NCBI GenBank assembly: GCA_030651375.1
Contig: JAUSFM010000009.1
Coordinates: forward strand, 129,345-193,344
DNA length: 64,000 nucleotides
Reading direction: 5' to 3'
From: Candidatus Woesearchaeota archaeon
GTDB taxonomy: Archaea; Nanobdellota; Nanobdellia; Woesearchaeales; UBA12501
The notes under the pieces were generated by a model. That model was not told where the DNA came from and made no database searches. It saw only the letters and a list, made by a program, of their open reading frames with translations. The position numbers and the translations under genes are program-made. Shown here in pieces: positions 30,994 to 39,971 of the stretch (positions within the stretch are counted from its first letter, which is position 1; the number at the start of each line of letters is the position of its first letter).

Positions 30994-33500
30994 TGGCGCT
31001 CAATGAAACCGTTGCAGTACTAAGCGAACAGTTGCAGCATGTCAAAATAGTTGAAGGCCTGCGTTTTCTTGCGCTCGAATATATCAAAAAATTTCCCCTG
31101 AAATACCCGTATGTGCTCGGCTTTGTGCTCGCTGCAATACTCGTTTTCATGATTATCATCTACACTAATTTTGTTCGTTTCCCGACACGCGAAGAGAAAA
31201 AAGACTACAAAAAACAACTGCGTTTCTTCCGTTTTTTTATCGTCATCACGCGCTCTATCACTCTGCTCTTGCTTTTTGTCGCGCTCGCCGCTCCGTACAC
31301 TTTCAAAGAAAAACAGATTGAAGGCGAGCCGGCAATTCTCGTGCTCTCTGATGCATCGACCTCATTCCAACTTCTTGACCCTTCGCTCACGATTGCAAAA
31401 GACCTGAAATCAAAACTGGAAAAGCGCGTTCCGACGTCAAGCGTTGACATTGCTTCCGGACTCCGTTCACCGATTGGTGACGGCATTTTGGGGGCGCTCC
31501 ACGGTGATGACAGTGTTATTGTTGTTTCAGATGGCTATGCAAACTACGGCCGTGACCTTGGCGATGTTCTGTTGCTTGCATCAAAACTGAACACGACCAT
31601 CAATGCGCTTGACCTTGCGCCGCAGCGCGCAGACACATCTGTTACTATTCAGGGGCCTGGAGGTGCAATTCTCGGAAGTGACATTGATCTGGTTGTTTCT
31701 GTTTCACAAGTTGGCAGCGTTGTGCCCTACAAAATTATTGTTGATATCGACGGCATTCCCGTCATTACAGCGCAGCCAACCGGCTCAAGTGTTTTTCCAA
31801 TCGCCAAAAAGCTCGAACAGGGGCCGCATAAAATAACCGCAACACTGGTCATTGACTCGAACTATGATTCCTTTTCACAAAACAACGTGTTCTATAAAAC
31901 CGTTCATGTGCTTCCCAAGCCGCACGTGTTATTTGTTGCGCCGCCGGCAACGCCGCTGACTGCAAAATTGCAGGAGTTGTACGAGGTTACGGTTGTTGAG
32001 CCGGCGAGCAGCGGCCAATACTTTTCGTCGCCTGAAGCCTTGATGCCGTATGCTGCTATTATTGTTGACAATGTTGCAGCAGGGGCGATGAATTCTGATC
32101 AGGTCAGCATTCTGACTGATTATGTGACTGACGGCGGCGGATTGTTTGTGGTTGGCGGCGAAAATAGTTTTGACCTCGGCAGCTACAAGGATTCCGTGCT
32201 TGAGCTTTTGCTGCCGGTGAAGAGTGGTAAGGGCGAAAAAAAGCCGGATGACAAATCAAACGTCGTCATTGTTATTGATATTTCAGGTAGTACCGGCGCA
32301 GGATTTGGCCCTGACGGCACAAAAGCGGTTGATGTTGAAAAAGCGCTCGCGGTCAAAGTGCTTGATGATATTACCGACAAAGATCGGGTTGGTGTGGTTG
32401 CCTTCAATTCTCAAGCGTTCCAAATTTCTCCGGTCACGCCGCTCAAAGACAAAAAGCAGGAACTTATTTCGATGATATCATCGCTCAAAGACGGCGGCGG
32501 AACCAACGTCATGGCTGGCATCATAGAAGCAGAACGCATGCTCATCAACATTCAGGGAAGCAATAACATAATCCTCATTTCCGATGGTGTGACCACTAAA
32601 TCAGTGGAGGCGCTTGCACGAATTAAAATGGCGCAGTTGGGCGGCATCAAAACCTACGCCGTTGGTGTCGGCGGCAAGACCAACGAAAAATTCATGTCAG
32701 AGGCAGCAAATGTTGGCGGCGGAATTTATTTCCAGCCATCACAGGAGCAGCACCTAAAAATTCTTTTTGGCGATCCTGAAGACAAAAAAGGCCTCACGCT
32801 TACGGTACTCAATGAAAATCATTTTATCACCAAAGAGCTGACGCTGAGCGGCGAAGTGACCGGCTTCAACCAAGTCGTTCCCAAGTCCAGCGCAAATATG
32901 CTCATCACCACTGCTGCGGGCGATCCTTTAGTGACCGTCTGGCGATTCGGCTTGGGCCGCGTTGCGGCGCTGTCGACGGATGACGGTCACCAGTGGGGTG
33001 CGGCATTGCTGTCTGCACAGAACGCAAAAGTGTTTACTCGCATCATCAACTGGGTTATCGGTGACCCAAGCAAGACGCGCGGCTTTGGGGTGTTCACCGA
33101 AGATATCCGGCTGGGCGACAGCGGTGACATCACCTTGCGAAGCGACAAGGTTCCCCATTCTGACAAATTCCCCTTTGAAAAAATTGACACAAACACGTAT
33201 CGTGCAAGCTTCACGCCGCGCGATATCGGCTTCTACGACGCGCTGGGCAACGTCATCGCCGTGAGCTATCCCAGCGAATACGAAAAGCTCGGTATCAACC
33301 CTGACCTCAAAAATTTGGTGTCAGTCACCGGTGGCGAGATGTTCACGAAAGACGACGTTGACAGCATTGTCGAAAAGGCAATTTCGACGTCAAAACGCAA
33401 AGAGACGCAGGAAACATCACTCCGCTGGCCCTTTTTGATGGCTGCGCTCGTGGTGTTTTTGTTTGAGGTGCTGGTGCGGAAGATACGGGAGAATATGTGA
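30993..33500 (+). CDS. Large VWA membrane protein with glutamine-amidotransferase-like domain
   Basis: 835 residues. Two N-terminal membrane helices, a first degenerate VWA-like fold (AILVLSDASTSFQLLD), a GATase1-like segment (ILTDYVTDGGGLFVVGGENSF) without the catalytic Cys in sight, a full VWA (VVIVIDISGSTGAGFG, with VGVVAFNS and IILISDGVTT), and a C-terminal membrane helix before a basic tail. Architecture matches the DUF4159/YfbK-type partner of BatA proteins in MoxR clusters. Cell-surface or membrane-complex assembly is likely. Confidence 0.84.
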   Translation: MALNETVAVLSEQLQHVKIVEGLRFLALEYIKKFPLKYPYVLGFVLAAILVFMIIIYTNFVRFPTREEKKDYKKQLRFFRFFIVITRSITLLLLFVALAAPYTFKEKQIEGEPAILVLSDASTSFQLLDPSLTIAKDLKSKLEKRVPTSSVDIASGLRSPIGDGILGALHGDDSVIVVSDGYANYGRDLGDVLLLASKLNTTINALDLAPQRADTSVTIQGPGGAILGSDIDLVVSVSQVGSVVPYKIIVDIDGIPVITAQPTGSSVFPIAKKLEQGPHKITATLVIDSNYDSFSQNNVFYKTVHVLPKPHVLFVAPPATPLTAKLQELYEVTVVEPASSGQYFSSPEALMPYAAIIVDNVAAGAMNSDQVSILTDYVTDGGGLFVVGGENSFDLGSYKDSVLELLLPVKSGKGEKKPDDKSNVVIVIDISGSTGAGFGPDGTKAVDVEKALAVKVLDDITDKDRVGVVAFNSQAFQISPVTPLKDKKQELISMISSLKDGGGTNVMAGIIEAERMLINIQGSNNIILISDGVTTKSVEALARIKMAQLGGIKTYAVGVGGKTNEKFMSEAANVGGGIYFQPSQEQHLKILFGDPEDKKGLTLTVLNENHFITKELTLSGEVTGFNQVVPKSSANMLITTAAGDPLVTVWRFGLGRVAALSTDDGHQWGAALLSAQNAKVFTRIINWVIGDPSKTRGFGVFTEDIRLGDSGDITLRSDKVPHSDKFPFEKIDTNTYRASFTPRDIGFYDALGNVIAVSYPSEYEKLGINPDLKNLVSVTGGEMFTKDDVDSIVEKAISTSKRKETQETSLRWPFLMAALVVFLFEVLVRKIRENM

Positions 33501-33547
33501 CCAGTAGGCAGTAGGTTGTTGGGAGTCGATGGTCGTTGGTGGTGGCT

Positions 33548-34360
33548 ATGCATGATGTTCATTCCTTCCAAAAAATCGTTCAGAAGCACTACAAAGAAAA
33601 CGGCCGCGACCTGCCGTGGCGCCAGACAACTGACCCGTATCAAATTGTTGTTTCAGAAGTAATGCTCCAGCAGACGCAGGTTGACCGCGTGGTGAAAAAG
33701 TATGCAGAATTTGTTGCGCACTTTCCTGATTTTTCTTCGCTCGCCGCAGCGTCAGTTGGTGATGTGCTGCGCGCATGGCAGGGGTTGGGGTACAACCGGC
33801 GCGGGCTCATGCTGAAACAACTTGCCGAGACGGTTGTTGAAAAATACAGCAGCACACTTCCGAACGATCCTGCTCTTCTCGAAGAACTTCCGGGCATCGG
33901 TCCTGCAACCGCACAGTCGATTTGCGCGTTTGCCTTCAACGTGCCCGTTGTTTTTATTGAAACCAACATTCGCACCGTATTTATCCATCACTTTTTCAAG
34001 AACCGGAACAAGGAAAAAAAGGTGAGCGATGACGAGTTGCTTCCCTTGGTTGAAAAAACACTTGACAAAAAAAATCCGCGGCAGTGGTACAACGCGCTGA
34101 TGGACTACGGCACCTTTTTGAAAAAAGAATTTGGGAACGCAAACGTTCGCAGCGCACAGTACGCTCGGCAAAGCAAATTTGAAGGCTCCAATCGGCAGGT
34201 GCGGGGCAGAATTCTGAAAGTATTAAGCACAGGTGCGCTTCGCCGGGCAGATCTTATCAAGAACGTCGGCCTTGCGCCGGAAAAAATCCGTAAAAACCTT
34301 ATTCAATTACACAGCGAGGGGTTTCTTCGGGAAGAGCGCGGCATTGTTTCACTGGCATGA
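33548..34360 (+). CDS. MutY-like adenine DNA glycosylase without iron-sulfur site
   Basis: 270 residues. HhH-GPD fold: LPWRQTTDPYQIVVSEVMLQQTQV with the catalytic Glu, HhH PGIGPATAQSICAFAF, then FIETNIRTVFIHHFF where MutY usually has the catalytic Asp (DGNV/DTNV); here Glu or another residue must serve. The C-x6-C-x2-C-x5-C cluster motif is absent, and a winged-helix-like C-terminus (LRRADLIKNVGLAPEKIRKNL) follows. It should remove A opposite 8-oxoG. Start at 33548 (MHDVHSF). Confidence 0.85.
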   Translation: MHDVHSFQKIVQKHYKENGRDLPWRQTTDPYQIVVSEVMLQQTQVDRVVKKYAEFVAHFPDFSSLAAASVGDVLRAWQGLGYNRRGLMLKQLAETVVEKYSSTLPNDPALLEELPGIGPATAQSICAFAFNVPVVFIETNIRTVFIHHFFKNRNKEKKVSDDELLPLVEKTLDKKNPRQWYNALMDYGTFLKKEFGNANVRSAQYARQSKFEGSNRQVRGRILKVLSTGALRRADLIKNVGLAPEKIRKNLIQLHSEGFLREERGIVSLA

Positions 34361-34450
34361 ACTTTTTAAACCCTTTTTAAACCCGTCACGGTAAACTATA
34401 TAAAGGGGCTCATCTCTGTCAACAGTATCAAAATCTTCACCGGGGAAACC

Positions 34451-34954
34451 ATGGCCTACATCCGAAAAAACGTCAATCTTTTTTTGCTGCTGCTGCTCGT
34501 TGCCATTGTCGGTGCGGTTGCCGGCCTTTCTACCTATTACCAAATGACCTACAAAAATTTGTCCGTCAACTACGAAAACAAAATCAATGAAATCAGTGGC
34601 CTTGTGACTGATTTGCAGGTGCACCGCGAAAAGTTATCAGAAAAAGAACAAGCCCTGCAGGCAGAACAGCAGCGCGAGCAGGAACTTACCGGCCATTATG
34701 GCGAAATTAAGAACGAAAAAGAACAGCTTGCTGGCGACCTGCAAAAAAAGGGACAAGAGCTTGACGACACGGTTGGAAAGTTGCAGGCAAAAACTGCCGA
34801 GGCCAACAAAGCGACCTATGACCTGAGTCTTGCCCAGCAGCAAATTGAGCAGTTGAACGGGCAGGTAAGAAAATTCCAGAGCGAGGCAGCGACGTATCGC
34901 AGCAGCTGGCAGGCGTGTCAAGACCAGATTAACAGCCAACCGGCGGCATCATAA
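34451..34954 (+). CDS. Single-pass membrane protein with long coiled coil
   Basis: 167 residues: N-terminal membrane helix (NLFLLLLLVAIVGAVAGL) and a continuous Gln/Glu/Lys-rich coiled coil, with one Cys near the end. A GGGG-rich ribosome-binding site (CACCGGGGAAACC) precedes the ATG. It sits in the VWA cluster and resembles the protein at 17011; probably extracytoplasmic. Confidence 0.7.
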   Translation: MAYIRKNVNLFLLLLLVAIVGAVAGLSTYYQMTYKNLSVNYENKINEISGLVTDLQVHREKLSEKEQALQAEQQREQELTGHYGEIKNEKEQLAGDLQKKGQELDDTVGKLQAKTAEANKATYDLSLAQQQIEQLNGQVRKFQSEAATYRSSWQACQDQINSQPAAS

Positions 34955-34990
34955 ACTAATACTGTGACGTCATAAAAACTAAGGGGTACC

Positions 34991-35800
34991 ATGCGCGGCT
35001 TTCAAAAAGTGGTGGATGAAATACGCTGGAGCGTTGCTCAGGTACTGCTGATTCCAACGCTGCTGAACGGCGTGATTGCGTTTCTTCTTTTTTATACTGT
35101 TCTTTCGTACTTCAATTTTTATCCGATGCTCTCATTTGTTCCAGCAGTGCTCATCGTCATCTACCAAACCGTACAGTTTCTGCGCATTGACAAAATCAAG
35201 CTCGTCGAACGGTACTACCCTGCGCTGCATGAAAAGCTGCGCACCGCAGCAGACTATGCAAACCAATCCGACATCATGGTTGATGAGCTCCATAAAGAAG
35301 TGCTCCACGACGTGCGCGACGTGGCAACATCCGCATTTCTAAGCAGGACTAACCTTGCGAAAAAAACATTCGCCGTCATTCTCTTATCATTTGTCCTCTT
35401 GTCCATCACTCACTTCAACCTTGATTCTGAATCCCTCAAGCTGAAAATCAAGGAAAAAATCGCGCAGGCCATTGACAAGGCGCTGGTGGAAAAGGGTGAT
35501 AGCATTTTCAACAACACGCTCGAGCAGCGCGGCGGCTCGGGCGTCGGCGTCGGCATCAACACCGATATTTTCGGCAAGCAAAATCTGGCGAAACTCGGCG
35601 ATGAACAGCTCGATGTTCTTATTAATCCGGCGAGCGTTGAGTTCAAAATCGGCAAAATTGAAGACCCAGAAAAAAAAGATTTCCAGTCAGTATTCCCCAC
35701 CGATGTCTACCTTGAACAGTCAAAGAGCTACGAAGAAAAAATTCCTAAAGAACAGCAGGAACTGGTGAAGAAATATTTTAAGGAACTGGGCAAGGGATGA
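34991..35800 (+). CDS. Three-TM membrane protein of the MoxR/VWA cluster
   Basis: 269 residues. Two N-terminal membrane helices (LNGVIAFLLFYTVLSYF and YPMLSFVPAVLIVIYQTV), a helical cytosolic part (HEKLRTAADYANQSDIMVD), a third helix (TFAVILLSFVLLSITHF) and a C-terminal domain. It resembles the small membrane protein often found beside MoxR/DUF58 genes in archaea. An AAGGGGT motif precedes the start. Confidence 0.7.
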   Translation: MRGFQKVVDEIRWSVAQVLLIPTLLNGVIAFLLFYTVLSYFNFYPMLSFVPAVLIVIYQTVQFLRIDKIKLVERYYPALHEKLRTAADYANQSDIMVDELHKEVLHDVRDVATSAFLSRTNLAKKTFAVILLSFVLLSITHFNLDSESLKLKIKEKIAQAIDKALVEKGDSIFNNTLEQRGGSGVGVGINTDIFGKQNLAKLGDEQLDVLINPASVEFKIGKIEDPEKKDFQSVFPTDVYLEQSKSYEEKIPKEQQELVKKYFKELGKG

Positions 35801-35818
35801 TTTTTATATACTCATTTT

Positions 35819-36433
35819 TTACATAATAATTCCGCCCCAGTGTTCCCTCGACCAGGGCGGCACATATGTTTCTCGTTCTGCTTGTCGATGCATCTCATCT
35901 AATCCATCTAATCTCTGTTGGGTTCGCACAATACTTTCTTGTGATAGCCGAAGTGAACGGACATGTTCTCTTTTTGGATTTTCATGAAGTTCCAGTTTTG
36001 CTTTTCCACGTTTGTAACACCGAAGTGCACATTCATAATCTTTCGTTGTTTCTGCAATCTCTCCTTCAATACAGTCAAACTGCCCATTGCGTGGATCGAT
36101 GTGTTGTGCTCTATTAATATGAATTTGTGCGTTATGGGACATGTTCAACACGAGTAATGTTGTTGCATAATCACCGTGATAGTCCGCATTTCCCGGCTCT
36201 TTTGTAATCGCCTCTTCAAAATAAGTAATAGTTTCACTGTTCCTGTTTCGTGCAGCAAGCGCCAGGGCAAGATGATACGCGGTTCTTCCTTTGCTTCCAT
36301 TACTGTTGTATGCAAGGCGCGCAAGAGCAAGCACCCGTTTGCTTAGTTCTTGATCCCGCTCTGCGAGCTTTTTTTCGTAGAGTTCTCGCAGGCCTTCTTC
36401 AGTGGCATCAATTATCTGTTGGAGGGTGAACAT
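35819..36433 (-). CDS. TPR-repeat protein
   Basis: 204 residues from MFTLQQIIDATEEG, ~30 nt after a TTTTTAAATAA box. TPR-type helix pairs: AYHLALALAARNRNSETITYFEEA, YHGDYATTLLVLNMSHNAQIHINRA, CALRCYKRGKAKLELHENP. A protein-interaction function is likely. It is transcribed against the MoxR gene. Confidence 0.72.
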   Translation of the reverse strand: MFTLQQIIDATEEGLRELYEKKLAERDQELSKRVLALARLAYNSNGSKGRTAYHLALALAARNRNSETITYFEEAITKEPGNADYHGDYATTLLVLNMSHNAQIHINRAQHIDPRNGQFDCIEGEIAETTKDYECALRCYKRGKAKLELHENPKREHVRSLRLSQESIVRTQQRLDGLDEMHRQAERETYVPPWSREHWGGIIM

Positions 36434-36551
36434 GAACGGTGAATCTTGTTGGTTATTTAAAAATATACTTCTTTTTTGCAGGGGAACCACAACATTAAAA
36501 AACCACAACCATTATAAATATCCAAATTACAGAGCATTAAAAGGGGTCACC

Positions 36552-37481
36552 ATGAAAAATTACGAAAAGCTCTTTGAAGGCATGCTGGCGCAGATCAACA
36601 AGGTCATTATCGGCCAGGATGAGATGATTGAGCAGCTTCTTGTTGGCATTCTTTGCAATTCAAATGTTCTTATTGAAGGATATCCCGGCCTTGCCAAGAC
36701 GCTGACCATAAAAACTCTCGCTCAAGTAATGGACCTCTCATTTTCCCGTATACAAAACACGCCTGACCTAATGCCGTCCGACATCACCGGAACATACATC
36801 ATCGAAGAGGTGGGCGGTAAGCGCCAGTTCAAATTTCAGAAAGGGCCTATTTTTGCAAATATCGTGCTTGCCGACGAAATAAACCGCGCGACACCCAAGA
36901 CCCAATCAGCGTTGCTTGAAGCAATGCAGGAAAAACAAGTGACCGTTGGCAACACCACGTTCAAGCTTGATCTTCCGTTCTTTGTTCTTGCAACACAAAA
37001 CCCGATTGAACAGGAAGGAACCTACCCTTTGCCTGAAGCGCAGGCCGACCGTTTCCTGCTCAAAATTAAAATGGGCTACCCCAAATTTGACGACGAAGTG
37101 CGCATTGTTGACCGGTACACATCCGAGGAAGAGCCGCCGAAATTGCCGGCGATTATTGACGCAAAAACATTGTTCGCGCTCCAGAATCTCGCGCGCCGCG
37201 TGCCAATCGCAACCGATCTAAAAAACAAAATTGTCAAGCTTGTTGCCATCACGCGCACGCAGAAAAACCTACTGGAATATGGTGCATCACCGCGCGCAAG
37301 TATCGGCTTGGTTCTCGCGGCAAAAGCGCACGCGCTCTTGAAAGGGCGGGCGCATGTTGCCAGCGAAGACATCGTGAAGATGGCGTATCCAGTCCTGCGG
37401 CACAGAATCATTCTTAACTTTGACGCCGAACGCAAGGGCATGACGACGGATGACGTGGTGACAGAATTGCTGAGTAAGTGA
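36552..37481 (+). CDS. MoxR family AAA+ ATPase
   Basis: 309 residues from MKNYEKLFEGML with an AAAAGGGGT ribosome-binding site. Walker A EGYPGLAKTLT, the MoxR signature RIQNTPDLMPSDITGTYI, Walker B NIVLADEINRATPKTQSALLEAMQE, sensor I LATQNPIEQEGTYPLPEAQADRF (quoted in part: ATQNPIEQEGTYPLP). MoxR ATPases act with DUF58 and VWA proteins on maturation of membrane or surface complexes; those partners are at 29062, 30993 and 39972. Confidence 0.93.
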   Translation: MKNYEKLFEGMLAQINKVIIGQDEMIEQLLVGILCNSNVLIEGYPGLAKTLTIKTLAQVMDLSFSRIQNTPDLMPSDITGTYIIEEVGGKRQFKFQKGPIFANIVLADEINRATPKTQSALLEAMQEKQVTVGNTTFKLDLPFFVLATQNPIEQEGTYPLPEAQADRFLLKIKMGYPKFDDEVRIVDRYTSEEEPPKLPAIIDAKTLFALQNLARRVPIATDLKNKIVKLVAITRTQKNLLEYGASPRASIGLVLAAKAHALLKGRAHVASEDIVKMAYPVLRHRIILNFDAERKGMTTDDVVTELLSK

Positions 37482-37536
37482 ATTTTTCTTTCTCCAAGCG
37501 AAAACTATTTATATAAGTTATAATACATTATAATGC

Positions 37537-37749
37537 ATGGCAGAACTCCTAACCGTCAAAGTGCGAAAGATAGGAACATCCCTCGGCGTCCTGCTTCCAA
37601 AAAAGCAGTTGGAGGCAGCAAACGTTAATGCAGGAGACGAATTGGAAATAGCCATTCTTCCCCACAAAAAAGACCTCTCTGGTTTTGGCATGGCCAAAGG
37701 CTTTATGCTCCCTTTTGTACGAGATAAGAAAGACCGTGCATTTTCATGA
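37537..37749 (+). CDS. vapB: AbrB/MazE-type antitoxin (VapB)
   Basis: 70 residues: LTVKVRKIGTSLGVLLPKKQLEAANVNAGDELEI is the swapped-hairpin domain; the C-terminal tail wraps the toxin. Its stop overlaps the start of the PIN toxin gene (ATGA). Confidence 0.87.
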   Translation: MAELLTVKVRKIGTSLGVLLPKKQLEAANVNAGDELEIAILPHKKDLSGFGMAKGFMLPFVRDKKDRAFS

Positions 37750-38123
37750 AGCTGTTTGATACCTCCGTGTGGATTGAATTTTTCAAAGGGTCCCCCTCCG
37801 GAGAACAGGTCAAATTAATTCTGCAAAAAGAACAGGTGTATACCAGCACTATAACCCTTGCTGAAATTTCCCGCTGGGCGCATGATAATTCCGGAGATAT
37901 TCACCAGATTGTTCGGCATATTAAAAAAAATTCAGTGCTTATTCCCCTTGAGGAACCAATCCTCATCGAATGCGGAAAACAATATACCTCGTTACGAAAA
38001 ATAAAGCCGAAAATGGGAATGATTGACATGCTTATCTATTTCAGCGCCCTTTTTCATGGATTGGATGTTTTGACAACGGATTCTGATTTTAAAGGACTGC
38101 CATCGGTTGAAATGCTTCAGTAA
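37746..38123 (+). CDS. vapC: PIN-domain ribonuclease toxin (VapC)
   Basis: 125 residues. PIN acidic residues: LFDTSVWIEFF (Asp), SEIT-like LAEISRWA (Glu), MGMIDMLIYFSALFHGLDVLTTDSDF (Asp residues). Expected Mg-dependent RNase. The VapBC pair is inserted between MoxR and its DUF58 partner. Confidence 0.87.
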   Translation: MKLFDTSVWIEFFKGSPSGEQVKLILQKEQVYTSTITLAEISRWAHDNSGDIHQIVRHIKKNSVLIPLEEPILIECGKQYTSLRKIKPKMGMIDMLIYFSALFHGLDVLTTDSDFKGLPSVEMLQ

Positions 38124-38857
38124 TCTTTGCCAGCAGTATTTTGTGCAGTATTCCACATCATCATAAAAAACTGGTCATACGATTCAGCCGCTTCTTTCTG
38201 ATGGATGATAACCCCAAGCGGTTTGTCAGTCCAGATAATGATGGCAACCTTGTCGTTGCGGATGATTGTTTCGGTCAGCGGCTCAAATCCAGCTTTTGTG
38301 TACCGTACCTCTACCTTCGGGTATTTTACTTCTGCTTTCCAGTGCGCGAGCGATTCGTTGAACATCAATTTTGCAGTGATTCCTTTTTGTGATCGTTTTT
38401 TATGGTAGCTTACCCACCATGCATCTCCCAGCATAAGAGATTTTGCCGTTGAGCCGAACGTGTGGTGTTCCTTGCCGCCGGCTTCGAGAAGTTCCAACAA
38501 TAGTTGTTTAATTCCCTTGATGCCTCTAAACGTGATGATCTCTGGTTTTGCTTTGGCGAATTGTTGTTTGAGAAGAAGCTCAGGCAGGATTTCTTCAAAT
38601 CGTTCTTTTTTTTGGTTGAGAAATTCAATAATATGTTTTGGATTTGCCGCCTGATACTGGTTGCGCTTGCCTTCTTTGACGAATGAGACAAACCCTTTCT
38701 CAACCAGCTTGTTCAGCGTCATGTGGACGACGGAGTTTTGGAGGCCAGTCTTGTCAAGTATTGGCCCTGCGGATGCCGTGCCGAGCTCTAGTAAGGCGAG
38801 ATAGACCTTGATTTCCGCGTTGGTCAGGCCGATATCTTCGAGGATTTTTGTGTCCAT
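38117..38857 (-). CDS. TrmB family transcriptional regulator
   Basis: 246 residues. N-terminal winged helix (DIGLTNAEIKVYLALLELGTASAG, LQNSVVHMTLNKLVEKGFV) followed by the TrmB sensor domain (LMLGDAWWVSYHKKRSQKGI; DKVAIIIWTDKPLGVIIHQKE). Close in layout to the regulator at 53630. A 16-bp palindrome between it and the divergent barrel-like gene is a likely operator. The toxin gene overlaps its 3' end by 7 nt. Confidence 0.86.
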   Translation of the reverse strand: MDTKILEDIGLTNAEIKVYLALLELGTASAGPILDKTGLQNSVVHMTLNKLVEKGFVSFVKEGKRNQYQAANPKHIIEFLNQKKERFEEILPELLLKQQFAKAKPEIITFRGIKGIKQLLLELLEAGGKEHHTFGSTAKSLMLGDAWWVSYHKKRSQKGITAKLMFNESLAHWKAEVKYPKVEVRYTKAGFEPLTETIIRNDKVAIIIWTDKPLGVIIHQKEAAESYDQFFMMMWNTAQNTAGKDY

Positions 38858-38899
38858 ATACTCCTCGATGGCGCTGTTGTATTTAAATCTTTCTTTTAT

Positions 38900-38915
38900 C
38901 CTCCAATATTGGAGG
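38900..38915. promoter_or_regulatory. 16-bp palindromic operator candidate
   Basis: CCTCCAATATTGGAGG is a perfect palindrome lying between the TATA box of the TrmB gene (ATTTAAAT, 38881-38888 region) and that of the divergent barrel-like gene (TTTATATAG, 38922-38931 region). Position and symmetry fit autoregulation by the TrmB protein and control of the barrel gene. Confidence 0.68.
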
Positions 38916-38988
38916 ACAATAATTTATATAGGTGCACATTGTTACTATTGAGTAATAATGATTAAATAAACTGGTGGGAGGAATCAAA

Positions 38989-39621
38989 ATGAACTTTAAA
39001 AAATATTTAGTAAGCGCACTAGCGGCCTGCGAACTAGCTTTGGCACCAATAGCATCAGCTAAAGCAGCAGATGGAAGTATAGAAGCAATGTGTGGAGACA
39101 AACAATGTGTTCAGGATATAAAATCAAGCGGCTCTTTAACACCAACAATAGGAATTTTTGCGAGAGAAATAACTACAGTAGATTATACTAACCAAGTAGG
39201 AAATTTCGGTTTAGCGGATTTGACTCATAACGTTGTAGGTGGATTGGATGCTGTAACAGAAATTCAATATGTTCCTAACTTAGGGGCGCTACCCCGCGCA
39301 GGGGTGCAGTATTTCCGATCGGTAGGAGACGTTAGTGTGTATGCTTTAGCTACATCGAGCCTTACCAACCCAGTTTATGGCGAAGCTTTGGTAAATGTAA
39401 GTTATACACCTGCATTAACACCTGACTTAAGATTAATCCTTCGTCTTGAAGACGTTACCGATTTAAGTTCCAAAGGACATGACTTCAGTAAACAACGGCT
39501 CAGAGCAGGAGTGACAATTAGTGATAAACTTCAGTTAGGAGCTGCTGGAGACATCGTTGAGATTGGAAATTCCAGCAAACCTACTTACAATCTGGGCGGA
39601 TTCGCAGGGTTGAAATTTTAA
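38989..39621 (+). CDS. Secreted beta-barrel-like protein, AT-rich
   Basis: 210 residues from MNFKKYLVSALAACEL, start set by a GGTGGGAGGA ribosome-binding site. Signal peptide (to ASAKAADG), two Cys (CGDKQC), then amphipathic strands (LDAVTEIQYVPN, GVQYFRSVGDVSVYALATSS, LRLILRLEDVT) and a C-terminal aromatic (NLGGFAGLKF), as in bacterial outer-membrane barrels. Codons are A/T-ending, unlike the GC-richer neighbours, which suggests transfer. No homologous family named. Confidence 0.6.
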   Translation: MNFKKYLVSALAACELALAPIASAKAADGSIEAMCGDKQCVQDIKSSGSLTPTIGIFAREITTVDYTNQVGNFGLADLTHNVVGGLDAVTEIQYVPNLGALPRAGVQYFRSVGDVSVYALATSSLTNPVYGEALVNVSYTPALTPDLRLILRLEDVTDLSSKGHDFSKQRLRAGVTISDKLQLGAAGDIVEIGNSSKPTYNLGGFAGLKF

Positions 39622-39671
39622 TTTTTTTATTTTTTCAGATTCATAAAAAAACAAAAACCACGGAGAAAAAA

Positions 39672-39893
39672 ATGGCAAAGAAAAACACAGCAAATACCAA
39701 CACTAATGAGATCAACGCTATCGACGATATAGTGCGCAGGCCGAGCATGGAGCTCTGTTTGCGCTATCAGACCAGAATTCAATCTCTCATGAAAGATGAG
39801 ATTAATCAGCACCGCTATGTCGGCCAGTCACAGCGTAAGCCCTCGCTTGATTATTACGATAACCGAACAGACGAAGATGAGCGCCAATTGTAA
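39672..39893 (+). CDS. Small hypothetical protein
   Basis: 73 residues, charged: Asn/Thr-rich start (KKNTANTNTNEINAIDDIV), then a helix MELCLRYQTRIQSLMKDEI and an acidic end. A GGAGAAAA ribosome-binding site precedes it. It follows the barrel-like gene by 50 nt and may be cotranscribed. No family. Confidence 0.5.
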   Translation: MAKKNTANTNTNEINAIDDIVRRPSMELCLRYQTRIQSLMKDEINQHRYVGQSQRKPSLDYYDNRTDEDERQL

Positions 39894-39971
39894 GTGGTCA
39901 TCGAAACAGTATTTTTTTCCTTTTTATTCTCTTCCAAACATTTATAAATCTCTTCTCCCTTCTTTTTATGC

